Source: an uncultured Clostridia bacterium
GTDB taxonomy: Bacteria > Bacillota > Clostridia > Oscillospirales > Ruminococcaceae
Assembly: GCA_944382875.1 (NCBI GenBank)
Contig: CALWNQ010000011.1
Coordinates: forward strand, 1-64,000
DNA length: 64,000 bases
Reading direction: 5' to 3'
The notes under the pieces were generated by a model. That model saw only the letters and a list, made by a program, of their open reading frames with translations. It was not told the DNA's origin and made no database searches. Made by a program: the position numbers and the translations under genes. Position 1 is the first letter of the stretch. Every line of letters begins with the position of its first letter. Positions 44,821 through 52,535 of the stretch are shown here, in pieces.

Positions 44821-46314
44821 TTAATACGTTGTACAGGAAATATCTCCGGGATTTCCCGCTTTGGATTTTTGATGAAGATAACGAACCATCTCAGCCCGGC
44901 GTGTATCATCCCGTCGGTTCTCCGGACAATTCACCGGCGCGTCTTCATCCAGATTCATACTGGCTCCGCCTTCAAACGCCACACCGTTCAACAGACAGGT
45001 AAAAAGCCCTGTTTTTACATCGGCAAGTGCCGGATCCTCCCAGCGGTTCCGGAGTTCTTCGGGATCCTCCTCCAAATCAAACAGCATTCCATGCCACATA
45101 TCTCCTTCAAGCAGCAGCTTATATCGCTTGTCTCGGATCATATAGGCATAAGAACGGCTGTCCGGAGAAAGATACATCTGTTCGGCTAATACGTACTGCC
45201 GCCCTGTTTCCAGCGGACAGCAAGACATCATCGGGCTGAGCGGCAGCCCGCATTCCCGCAGAATCTCTCCCGCAACATCGATATTACTGGTCAGAAGCTC
45301 CGAATGAGCGCAAGTTTTTTCGTCAGGCTTTCGGATAATCAGCGGCACCCGCATCAGCGGATCGTACATGTGGTTTCCTTTCAGCACCATATGATGGAAT
45401 CCCATATAATCCCCATGATCGCTGGTAAAAAGGATCATAGTGTTTTCATACAGCCCCTTTTTTCGGAGAAGGTCCAGCATCTGCGCCACCCCATCGTCAA
45501 TCTGAGTAATCGCAGCGTAATAATAAGCCAGTATCCGGCGAAGCTTGTCTTCATCCAGCGTGGTATTATCAAAATATCCGCGTGAGAGCGCAAGATCCTG
45601 CTTTGGAACCTCCGGCAAAAATCCGGGCAGCAATGTCAGATCCTCCGGATGATAAAGGTCCGCATACCGCTGCGGCGGATCAAACGGATGGTGCGGCTTG
45701 ATGTATCCTACCATCAAAAAACCTGGGTTCTCCCCATCCCAACGTTCCAGCTCCCGCAGTGCCTGTCGGGTAATCCAGCTGGTGGAATGGAATTCTTCCG
45801 GCAGGTCGGAAACCTGTGTTCCAAAGCTCTTAAAATAGTCCGGATCCGCTTTGGCGCGAAATTCCGAACGTTGATCTATCAGGTCGATGTCATCGATCAG
45901 TCCGTTTTCCATCAGTTCCCGATGATAGTCGTCGTCAAACCGGCCCGGACCATCCTGCTCCGAAAGAGTCATCCGGTCAAATCCCATATCCAAATAGGTC
46001 GGGGTAAAGTGCATCTTGCCGACTGCCGCAGTTTGCCAGCCATTTTCCCGCAGGATTTTGGGGAAAGTGGGCAATCCAGACGGATAAGTACAGTGGTTCC
46101 CCCAACCGAGATGCTGATGAACATATTGTCCGCTCAATAAAGAATAACGAGACGGCGTACAAACCGGGTAAACACAATAATGCTGATCATAGACAGTCCC
46201 CTCCTCCGCAAGACGAGCAATTGCCGGTGTTTTGACATCCCTGTTGCCATAAGGGGAAAGGCAGTCCGCCCGCAACTGATCGGCATGAATCAGCAAAATG
46301 TTCGGCTTTTTCAT
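44821..46314 (-). CDS. sulfatase, type I formylglycine-dependent
   Basis: Hydrolyses a sulfate ester of unknown substrate. 497 residues and no signal peptide, so probably cytoplasmic. Metal-binding HADQLRADC at the N-terminus (residues 10-18), then the modification motif CTPSR with Cys52 as the formylglycine precursor, and FTSDHGDYMG near 300 for the second pair of metal ligands. No anaerobic sulfatase-maturing enzyme gene lies nearby. It is read alone on the minus strand, with a ribosome site GGAGGTG. Confidence 0.9.
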   Translation of the reverse strand: MKKPNILLIHADQLRADCLSPYGNRDVKTPAIARLAEEGTVYDQHYCVYPVCTPSRYSLLSGQYVHQHLGWGNHCTYPSGLPTFPKILRENGWQTAAVGKMHFTPTYLDMGFDRMTLSEQDGPGRFDDDYHRELMENGLIDDIDLIDQRSEFRAKADPDYFKSFGTQVSDLPEEFHSTSWITRQALRELERWDGENPGFLMVGYIKPHHPFDPPQRYADLYHPEDLTLLPGFLPEVPKQDLALSRGYFDNTTLDEDKLRRILAYYYAAITQIDDGVAQMLDLLRKKGLYENTMILFTSDHGDYMGFHHMVLKGNHMYDPLMRVPLIIRKPDEKTCAHSELLTSNIDVAGEILRECGLPLSPMMSCCPLETGRQYVLAEQMYLSPDSRSYAYMIRDKRYKLLLEGDMWHGMLFDLEEDPEELRNRWEDPALADVKTGLFTCLLNGVAFEGGASMNLDEDAPVNCPENRRDDTRRAEMVRYLHQKSKAGNPGDISCTTY

Positions 46315-46330
46315 TTTGACACCTCCTGAG

Positions 46331-46366
46331 AAAAAATCCCGGAAACATTCGGTTTCCGGGATTTTG
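46331..46366 (-). terminator. terminator of the DUF1292 gene
   Basis: Minus strand stem AATCCCGGAAAC / GTTTCCGGGATT, loop CGAAT, then six T. Confidence 0.9.
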
Positions 46367-46374
46367 CTTTGATC

Positions 46375-46695
46375 TTATTCTTCTTCGGACTCCTCGGAAT
46401 CCTCTTCGTCTTCATACAGGCTGTTCAAACGATCGATAAACATATTGCCGATCCGTTCATACTCTTCATCGTCATCAATGGAAGCCAGCATCTCTTCACC
46501 GTCTACTTCTTCCGAAGTCAGAACAACCAGCTCGCCATCGGACTCCAGCTGTTTCTCCGGATCATCGTATACCGGGATCAGCGCATAATACTGCTTGCCG
46601 TCCACTTCCATCGTATCCAGCATTTCAAAAGTCTGTTCCACGCCTTCTTCGTCTACAAGGGTATACAGATTGGCCTCGTCATAAAATTCTGCCAT
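46375..46695 (-). CDS. DUF1292 protein
   Basis: 106 residues from ATG at 46695 (GGAGG upstream); a longer frame has no ribosome site. Very acidic. The domain core is YTLVDEEGVEQTFEMLDTMEVDGKQYYALIP and later ELVVLTSEEVDGEE, followed by an Asp/Glu tail. DUF1292 proteins are common small Firmicutes proteins, often near yrzL/yrvF-type genes, with no firm role. It has its own promoter and terminator here. Confidence 0.88.
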   Translation of the reverse strand: MAEFYDEANLYTLVDEEGVEQTFEMLDTMEVDGKQYYALIPVYDDPEKQLESDGELVVLTSEEVDGEEMLASIDDDEEYERIGNMFIDRLNSLYEDEEDSEESEEE

Positions 46696-46769
46696 TGGTA
46701 TCCTCCAAACCCCATTCCAGATGGAACGGATTGTGTTTTCCGGCAAACTTGGAACACGCCGGTATTTTC

Positions 46770-46798
46770 ATTGTACCGCAGTTTACATCCAAAGTCAA
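46770..46798 (-). promoter_or_regulatory. sigma-A-type promoter of the DUF1292 gene
   Basis: Minus strand -35 TTGACT (46793-46798), 17-base spacer, -10 TACAAT (46770-46775). Divergent from the RNA promoter at 46867-46895. Confidence 0.75.
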
Positions 46799-46866
46799 GC
46801 GGATTTTGTAAACACTCTGTTTTGAATATAAAAACTATTTTTTCTCCACATTTTTCAAAAAAACTG

Positions 46867-46895
46867 TTGACAAGGCACGAAATATATGCTATTAT
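46867..46895 (+). promoter_or_regulatory. strong extended -10 promoter of the minicistron RNA
   Basis: Perfect -35 TTGACA (46867-46872), 17-base spacer, -10 TATTAT (46890-46895) preceded by TGC. Transcription would start near 46902 and run into a 5' hairpin GAAGAT / ATCTTC. Confidence 0.85.
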
Positions 46896-46948
46896 ATAGC
46901 CATAGAAGATAATCAAAGATCTTCAAGAAACAAGAAAGGGTGATTCCG

Positions 46949-46999
46949 ATGGACAGTATTGAAAATTGTTTTATCCGAATCAGCGGAAAACATTCGTAA
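46949..46999 (+). CDS. possible 16-residue leader peptide
   Basis: ATG at 46949 after AAAGGGTGA; product MDSIENCFIRISGKHS, stop TAA. The stretch around its start (GGGTGATTCCGATGGA) resembles the five downstream GGAGTGAGTCC-ATG motifs, so it may be the first and longest cistron of the array. No homology recognised. Confidence 0.4.
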   Translation: MDSIENCFIRISGKHS

Positions 47000-47232
47000 A
47001 ACCTTTTCGTACAGATTTCTAAAAGAATTTTGAATTGCGTTTGATATCGAAGAAAGGTTCCACAAAGACTCCTTTCCAAATTGATTTCGTGAACCTCAAT
47101 TCTATATGACATCTATGAGTTAAGAGGACTTTCCTCACCTGTATTTTACGAACACCGTTTGATTATTTTCTATTTAAAATAATCCGCTGGTTCTGATAAT
47201 GAAGCGCTGAAAATTGAATAGAAAATTTTCTC

Positions 47233-47256
47233 ACAGGAGTGAGTCCAATGAAATAG
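47233..47256 (+). repeat. minicistron repeat R1 (SD, ATG AAA TAG)
   Basis: ACAGGAGTGAGTCCA then ATG at 47248, AAA, TAG. The local sequence CTCAC-AGGA-GTGAG could also form a small hairpin showing GGA in its loop. ACAGGAG can pair with CACCTGT at 47136-47142. Confidence 0.75.
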
Positions 47257-47352
47257 TATGCCCCTGTATCGTTTGTTCCGGTAGATATTCTGAATCGAAC
47301 GGATTTAAGAATATCGGTCGAATAGGCGAAAACCAGAAGGAAATGGATTTTT

Positions 47353-47378
47353 ATACAGGAGTGAGTCCAATGAAATAA
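47353..47378 (+). repeat. minicistron repeat R2 (SD, ATG AAA TAA)
   Basis: ATACAGGAG (47353-47361), then TGAGTCCA, ATG at 47370, AAA, TAA. ATACAGGAG pairs with CCCCTGTAT at 47261-47269, eight of nine positions. Confidence 0.8.
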
Positions 47379-47485
47379 CACGCTTTTGCAAATGTTGTTT
47401 CTTTTCCGCCAAAGAATTGAACGAATTCCATAGCGGGAAAAATGATTTGAGATGTTTCTCTTGAATCAAATAAAGTTTATCAATG

Positions 47486-47511
47486 TTGCAGGAGTGAGTC
47501 CGATGAAATAG
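47486..47511 (+). repeat. minicistron repeat R3 (SD, ATG AAA TAG)
   Basis: TTGCAGGAG (47486-47494), then TGAGTCCG, ATG at 47503, AAA, TAG. TTGCAGGAG pairs with CTTTTGCAA at 47383-47391, nine of nine counting two G-U pairs; both arms differ from the R2 pair, as expected of compensatory change. Confidence 0.8.
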
Positions 47512-47596
47512 CACAAACCCCTGTATTGTATGGAATAACATTCCAATGAACCAGAGCCGAACAGAGTTTTGCCTGCGGCTGATGGAATAAATGATT

Positions 47597-47622
47597 TTAC
47601 AGGAGTGAGTCCAGTGGAATAA
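47597..47622 (+). repeat. minicistron repeat R4 (SD, GTG GAA TAA)
   Basis: TTACAGGAG (47597-47605), then TGAGTCCA, GTG at 47614, GAA, TAA. TTACAGGAG pairs with CCCCTGTAT at 47518-47526. The start and the second codon both changed (ATG to GTG, AAA to GAA) while start and stop functions are kept. Confidence 0.75.
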
Positions 47623-47720
47623 ATTCCTTTTTCAAAAAAGCTTTTCCAGTGAAGATAAAAGCCTGCGGAGAAAATATCCTCTGACAATGATGCTGATGAT
47701 TCACCGAAAAGTTCTTCAAA

Positions 47721-47749
47721 TTGAAATTGGAGTGAGTCCCATGAAATGA
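47721..47749 (+). repeat. minicistron repeat R5 (SD, ATG AAA TGA)
   Basis: TTGAAATTGGAG (47721-47732), then TGAGTCCC, ATG at 47741, AAA, TGA. It pairs with TTCCTTTTTCAA at 47624-47635 in ten of twelve positions with a U-U internal loop. The stop is now TGA. Confidence 0.75.
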
Positions 47750-47935
47750 AATCCGTTCTTGGATGCAGTCCCTCATCTGATGTGACCGAGCAGATTTTCC
47801 GGTTGGAAAAGAGTAACCTGCAGAAATCACCGTTTGATGAAAAGTGAGTATTTTCAAGCAAACAAGGATGAACGGCAAAGCAGAAAAGTAACGAAGAAGC
47901 AATGGAGGAACAATTTATCTTGAATAGCGAGATGT

Positions 47936-47977
47936 AGCGCCACCTTCCGTTGGAGAGGGTGGCGCTGGTGTTTTCTT
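47936..47977 (+). terminator. terminator of the minicistron RNA
   Basis: Stem AGCGCCACC (47936-47944) / GGTGGCGCT (47958-47966), nine perfect pairs, followed by GGTGTTTTCTT. There is no T run on the other strand, so it serves the plus strand. Confidence 0.8.
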
Positions 47978-48048
47978 CCCCATTTGAATGGTATATTTTT
48001 CCCTTAAGCGGAAAAAATAACAGTATACCATACAAAGGGGGATTTTTT

Positions 48049-49386
48049 ATGTGGAGTACCCGCACCCGTGTGCGGCTGATTACCTTTCTGCTCGCTTCTG
48101 TATTGATATTTGGCGGACTTGCCTGGCAAAGCTGGCAGGTGGCTGTACAATACAAAACAGCACTGGAAGTATCTTATCTTCGCGCCATGGAAGATCTGAC
48201 CACCTATACCGAAAATATTTCTTCTGCACTGACAAAAGGTATTTATGCCGGCACACCCGCACAGCTGAATGCTTTAACAGCCAAATTGTGGAAGGAATCC
48301 TCGGCTGCAAAAGTGGCATTGTCCCAAATTCCAACCAGCCGTTACAACCTGGAAAATACCTATAAATTCTTGGCTCAGGTTGGCGAATATGCGGTTTCTC
48401 TTGCTAAAAAAGCGGAAAATGGCGAAAAACTTACCGATGAAGAACGGGAAAATCTGAAAAAGCTTTCAGAGTATGCCAATCTTTTGGAAGAAAGTATGCT
48501 TGTCATCCAGGATGAAGTCCGAAACGGACGAATGAGCCTTTATCAGGCGGAGAATATGGCGTCCGATATTCAAGCAGATGCATCGCCCACCATTGGAGAG
48601 GATTTGGCGGAATTTGAAGAAGGATTTACCGCCTACCCCACCCTGATTTATGACGGTCCCTTCTCCGACAGTCTTTTGCAAATCGAACCGCGCCGTCTAA
48701 CCGATATGCCGGAAGTTTCCCTTGCGCAGGCACGGGAAAAAGCAGCAACAGCCTTCAATGTAGATTCCGGCATGATGTCCAATGAATCGGAAGAACACAG
48801 CAACATGCCCGCCTACACCTTTTCTTTTGAAAATCGCTCCGCCGCGATCACAATACAGGGCGGATATCTCAGCTATCTCACCGATCCGCGCCAGCCTATT
48901 GAAACCAAAATCACCCCCGAAGAAGCCATTGCCAAAGCGGAGAATTACCTCAACTGGCTGAAAATCCCGGACATGCAGCTCACTTATTACGAGATTGCAG
49001 ACAATATCCTCACTGCAAATTTTGCCTGTGTCCAGGATTCGGTCATTGTCTACACCGACTTGATTAAGGTAAGTGTTGCCATGGATGATGGAGGCATCCT
49101 TGGGTTCGATTCACGGCCTTATCTTACCAGTAACATGGAACGCGAAATCCCTGCTCCGGTTCTTTCGGAAGAAGAAGCGGCAGAATCGGTCAGTACCGCT
49201 CTCACCATTGAAAAAACAAATTTAGCGATTATCCCGTCTGATGGGCAGCAGGAACGTTTCTGCTATGAATTTCATTGTACCGCAGATGATGGCACCGATT
49301 TACTGGTTTATGTAAATACGGAAACCGGTGCTGAAGAGCAAATCCTCATCTTAATGATTGACGAAAATGGAACCCTTGTTATCTAA
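48049..49386 (+). CDS. ypeB: YpeB, germination protein
   Basis: Spore inner-membrane protein that in Bacillus is needed to keep the cortex-lytic enzyme SleB in place and active. 445 residues from ATG at 48049 (AAAGGGGGA upstream). One N-terminal membrane helix (about 12-30), a coiled-coil-rich domain to about 200, then PepSY-like repeats (EVSLAQAREKAATAFNV, KITPEEAIAKAENYLNWL and LSEEEAAESVSTAL). sleB, its normal partner, is not adjacent. No clear sigma-G promoter could be fixed in the 72 bases after the RNA terminator. Confidence 0.88.
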   Translation: MWSTRTRVRLITFLLASVLIFGGLAWQSWQVAVQYKTALEVSYLRAMEDLTTYTENISSALTKGIYAGTPAQLNALTAKLWKESSAAKVALSQIPTSRYNLENTYKFLAQVGEYAVSLAKKAENGEKLTDEERENLKKLSEYANLLEESMLVIQDEVRNGRMSLYQAENMASDIQADASPTIGEDLAEFEEGFTAYPTLIYDGPFSDSLLQIEPRRLTDMPEVSLAQAREKAATAFNVDSGMMSNESEEHSNMPAYTFSFENRSAAITIQGGYLSYLTDPRQPIETKITPEEAIAKAENYLNWLKIPDMQLTYYEIADNILTANFACVQDSVIVYTDLIKVSVAMDDGGILGFDSRPYLTSNMEREIPAPVLSEEEAAESVSTALTIEKTNLAIIPSDGQQERFCYEFHCTADDGTDLLVYVNTETGAEEQILILMIDENGTLVI

Positions 49387-49390
49387 AAGC

Positions 49391-49425
49391 AAAAACCGGG
49401 CAGGATTTCCTGTCCGGTTATTTTT
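49391..49425. terminator. bidirectional terminator between ypeB and nrdG
   Basis: Stem AACCGGGCAGG / CCTGTCCGGTT with loop ATTT, T run on the plus side and A run on the other. Confidence 0.85.
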
Positions 49426-49963
49426 ATGCAGTCTGATACCGTTTTCGCGCAGGCAATGTTTTTTCCATCGCCAGAACCACCCGACCGGCGCGCCGCGTTT
49501 GATTCAGGTCGATAAATCGCTGATTGCGGCTGCCGCGGAATTTGAGGGAGATATCCCGCTGCTCCCGAAGAAACGGTCCGTCAATCAGATAATCGCAGAG
49601 ATCGAGCAGTTCTCCCGCACCGGGAAGCTCCAACAGCTGCTCATAGGTATACCCTGAATACACCGTGATATCCAGATGCCCCGGCAGCTTTTGAATCCCG
49701 CGCGCCAATGCCGCAAATCCTTCCGGCTGCACAAACGGCTCGCCGCCCGAAAAGGTTACGCCCCGCAGCAGCGGATTTTGTCCGATCTCCCGAAGCAGGC
49801 TCTCAATCGAAACAAACTTCCCCCCCGCAAAATCGTGTGTCTGCGGATTGTGGCAACCGGGACAGTGATGCGGACACCCCTGCCCGAACACCACAAATCG
49901 CAACCCATTTCCATCCACAATGGATTCCCGGATAATCCCCGCAATGCGGAGCTGCTCCTCCAT
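49424..49963 (-). CDS. nrdG: NrdG, anaerobic ribonucleotide reductase activase
   Basis: Radical SAM enzyme that installs the glycyl radical on NrdD. 179 residues. The CxxxCxxC motif appears as GCPHHCPGCHNP near residues 29-40, with TFSGGEPF as the SAM-binding GGE motif. N-terminus IAGIIRESIVDGNGLRFVVFGQGC is typical of the group. It follows nrdD by 18 bases on the minus strand. Confidence 0.95.
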   Translation of the reverse strand: MEEQLRIAGIIRESIVDGNGLRFVVFGQGCPHHCPGCHNPQTHDFAGGKFVSIESLLREIGQNPLLRGVTFSGGEPFVQPEGFAALARGIQKLPGHLDITVYSGYTYEQLLELPGAGELLDLCDYLIDGPFLREQRDISLKFRGSRNQRFIDLNQTRRAGRVVLAMEKTLPARKRYQTA

Positions 49964-49981
49964 CGAAACCGTCCCTTTCCA

Positions 49982-52294
49982 TCAGATTTGTTCCATTTTT
50001 CCCACACTGTGCTTCACACGGTCTTCCACTTCGGCACGTTTAGCATCGTTGAAGCGGTCAAGCGTCCCCACCAGATAGCCGGTGATGCGGCGAATCCGCT
50101 CAAACGGCGCGTCCAGTGTTTCTTTTCGGTGGCACTGGGGACATTCCTCCCCGATGATGCCGTTATAACCGCAAACCGGATCCCGGTCAACCGGATGGTT
50201 CACCGAACCGTAGCCGATACCGGATTCCTTCATACAGCGGATTACCTGTTCAAATGCGTCCAGATTCTCCAGCGGATCGCCGTCCAGCTCGATATAGGTG
50301 ATGTGCCCGCCATTGGTCAGCGCGTGATACGGCGCTTCCAGCCGGATTTTCTCGAATGCGGAAATCTCATAATACACCGGAACATGAAACGCGTTGGTGT
50401 AATATTCCCGGTCGGTGACGCCGGGAATTTCTCCGTAAAGCTTGCGGTCAATCTTGACGAAACGTCCGGAAAGCCCTTCGGCAGGCGTCCCAATCAAGGA
50501 GAAGTTAAGACCATATTCTTTGGATGCCTCATCCGTGCGGCGGCGCATGAAACCAATGATTTCCAGCCCGAGATTTTGCGCTTCCGCACTTTCTCCGTGA
50601 TGTTTACCGATGAGCGCCTTGAGCGCTTCCGCAAGGCCGATAAAGCCAACCGTCAGGGTTCCCTGTTTGAGCACTTCTCCCACCGGATCGCTGGGTTTGA
50701 GCTGCTCGGAACCGAGCCAGACACCTTGCCCCATCAGGAACGGATAGTTGCGCGCCAGTCTTACCGCCTGGATGCGGAAGCGCTCCAGCAGCTGCTCAAT
50801 CACCAGATCCACCATCTTGTCCAGCGATTCAAAAAAGGCATCCACATTGCCGGCTGCACGAATCGCAAGCCGCGGCAGATTGATCGAAGTAAAGCTCAGA
50901 TTGCCCCGTCCTGTGACAATCTCGTGCTCCGGATCAAAGGTATTCCCGATGACACGGGTGCGGCAGCCCATATAGGCGCACTCGGTATCCGGATTGCCGG
51001 GTTTGTAATATTGAAGGTTAAACGGCGCATCCAGAAACGAGAAATTCGGGAAGAGCCGTTTGGCGGAAACTTCCATCGCCAGCTGGAACAGGTCGTAGTT
51101 GGGATCGCCGGGGTTGTAGTTGACGCCTTCTTTTACCTTAAAAATCTGCACCGGGAAATTAGCGGTTTTTCCATCCCCGAGTCCCTCGCGGGTTGCCCGC
51201 AGCAGACACGCCGTCACCAATCTTCCCTCCGGAGAAGTATCCGTTCCATAATTAATCGAAGAGAACGGCACTTGCGCGCCTGCACGAGAGTTTATCAGAT
51301 TCATATTGTGTAAGAATGCTTCCATGGCCTGATAGGTTTCATTGGCAGTCTGCTCCATCGCCTGAGAGGCAGCAAATTTCTGCACTTTATCCACCAATTC
51401 CTCAGTTATGCCAAATTGTTCCGAATGAGAAAGCAGGTATGCCTTTTCCTGCTCCTGGTAATCGGCAATGCTATTCATTGTTATCCGGGGAAGCATCACA
51501 TAAGGGCCATCCAGTTTTCCTAACAGTTCCAAGGCTTTCTGGATATTCTCCTGATAAGCGCGGGCATAGCTTTTCGCTACCCCTTCCGCCATATCATAGT
51601 CGAAATTCGGGATACTCTGTCCGCCGTGCTGGTCGTTCTGGTTACATTCCAGCGCAATCTGCGCCAATGCAGCATAGCTGGTAATGGTTTCCGGCTCCCG
51701 CACTGTCCCGTGCGCATTGGAAAAACCACCCTTGAACAGCTTTTTTAATCCAATCTGGCAGCAGGTTGTCGTCAGTGTCAGAAAATCCATATCATGGATA
51801 TGAATATCGCCATTGATATGAGCACGCGCATGGTCCGGAGAAAGGATAAACAACTCATTAAACCGTTTGGCCCCCTCAGAGCCATAACGGAACATGGTGC
51901 CCATCGCAGTGTCGCCGTCAATATTGGCGTTTTCGCGTTTAATATCGTTCTCTGCCGCAGAACGGAAGGTCATATCCTCATAAAGCTGCATCAGCCTGGT
52001 GTCCATTTCCCGAACACGATTGCGCTCCGCCCGGTAGAGGATATACTCCTTTGCTGTACGAGCATGGCCATTCTTTACCAGAATTTTTTCTACGGCATCC
52101 TGTACCGCCTCGACAGTGGGAATCTCGGTAAGCTGCTGCTCATCCAAATACTGCGCCACCTGTTGAGCCAGGACAAAGGCGGTTTCAAAGTCCCGTCCAC
52201 CACAGCTTTGTGCGGCTTTGAAAATCGCGTTGGCAATTTTCTCGATATTAAAAGGAACTTCCCGTCCATCCCGTTTCCGAATTTTGGTAATCAT
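49982..52294 (-). CDS. nrdD: NrdD, anaerobic ribonucleoside-triphosphate reductase
   Basis: Oxygen-sensitive class III reductase making dNTPs from NTPs. 770 residues from ATG at 52294 (GGATCGGTCAA upstream). N-terminal ATP-cone (about 1-95, IRKRDGREVPFNIEKIANAI) for allosteric control, the glycyl radical barrel in the middle, a Cys-rich zinc site near the end (CGYNGIIGEECPQCHRKE) and the glycyl radical loop RRITGYLVG. One more part of a strictly anaerobic life style. Confidence 0.96.
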   Translation of the reverse strand: MITKIRKRDGREVPFNIEKIANAIFKAAQSCGGRDFETAFVLAQQVAQYLDEQQLTEIPTVEAVQDAVEKILVKNGHARTAKEYILYRAERNRVREMDTRLMQLYEDMTFRSAAENDIKRENANIDGDTAMGTMFRYGSEGAKRFNELFILSPDHARAHINGDIHIHDMDFLTLTTTCCQIGLKKLFKGGFSNAHGTVREPETITSYAALAQIALECNQNDQHGGQSIPNFDYDMAEGVAKSYARAYQENIQKALELLGKLDGPYVMLPRITMNSIADYQEQEKAYLLSHSEQFGITEELVDKVQKFAASQAMEQTANETYQAMEAFLHNMNLINSRAGAQVPFSSINYGTDTSPEGRLVTACLLRATREGLGDGKTANFPVQIFKVKEGVNYNPGDPNYDLFQLAMEVSAKRLFPNFSFLDAPFNLQYYKPGNPDTECAYMGCRTRVIGNTFDPEHEIVTGRGNLSFTSINLPRLAIRAAGNVDAFFESLDKMVDLVIEQLLERFRIQAVRLARNYPFLMGQGVWLGSEQLKPSDPVGEVLKQGTLTVGFIGLAEALKALIGKHHGESAEAQNLGLEIIGFMRRRTDEASKEYGLNFSLIGTPAEGLSGRFVKIDRKLYGEIPGVTDREYYTNAFHVPVYYEISAFEKIRLEAPYHALTNGGHITYIELDGDPLENLDAFEQVIRCMKESGIGYGSVNHPVDRDPVCGYNGIIGEECPQCHRKETLDAPFERIRRITGYLVGTLDRFNDAKRAEVEDRVKHSVGKMEQI

Positions 52295-52412
52295 TTGACC
52301 GATCCTTTCCCTGCAGCCCACAAAACGATAATACGCTCATTTTTTGTGCACTTTTCATATAAATTGAATTTAACAATCCCAATTCACACATCAAATATGC
52401 TGTCTGTGTCCT

Positions 52413-52442
52413 ATTATAGCACGGACAATCAAACCTTGTCAA
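52413..52442 (-). promoter_or_regulatory. sigma-A-type promoter of nrdDG
   Basis: Minus strand perfect -35 TTGACA (52437-52442), 18-base spacer ending TGC, perfect -10 TATAAT (52413-52418). No convincing pair of NrdR boxes could be fixed in the 118-base leader. Confidence 0.8.
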
Positions 52443-52535
52443 GAAAACGAAATCCCGAAAAAGCAGCCGCTTTTCCGGGAAAAAATCATCAAAAACACGG
52501 TTATTTTTCCGTTTTGACAACTTATGAAATTTTTG

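Larger units (their letters stand above)
46902..47977 (+). ncRNA. long structured RNA with an array of two-codon minicistrons, family not recognised
   Basis: About 1.07 kb between a strong promoter and an intrinsic terminator, with no normal gene on either strand. It opens with a 5' hairpin and a possible 16-codon frame, then carries five copies of a GGAGTGAGTCC motif followed by a start codon, one Lys or Glu codon and a stop. Copies are 111-133 bases apart. The GGAG region of each copy can pair with a segment 2-7 bases after the stop of the previous copy; the regions between hold further hairpins. Expression, processing and role are unknown. It ends 72 bases before ypeB. Confidence 0.6.

Noticed and set aside
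47233-47749. The regular repeats could suggest a CRISPR array
   Set aside because: Repeats are about 20 bases with 111-133 base spacing that itself folds and pairs, spacing is uneven, and no cas gene is near.
48000-48048. A sigma-G promoter for ypeB
   Set aside because: A GAATG -35-like sequence occurs, but no CATnnTA -10 at 17-18 bases; too weak to list as a feature.
46855-48155. Several minus-strand frames of 60-230 codons through the minicistron RNA, with recurring segments such as FHWTHSC and FIGLTP
   Set aside because: The recurring peptides are only the reverse strand of the GGAGTGAGTCC repeat; the frames lack ribosome sites and known domains, and the promoter and terminator both point the other way.
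52295-52412. Possible NrdR boxes in the nrdD leader
   Set aside because: ACAC-like and GTGT-like bits are present, but no 16-base site near the consensus and no properly spaced pair could be found.
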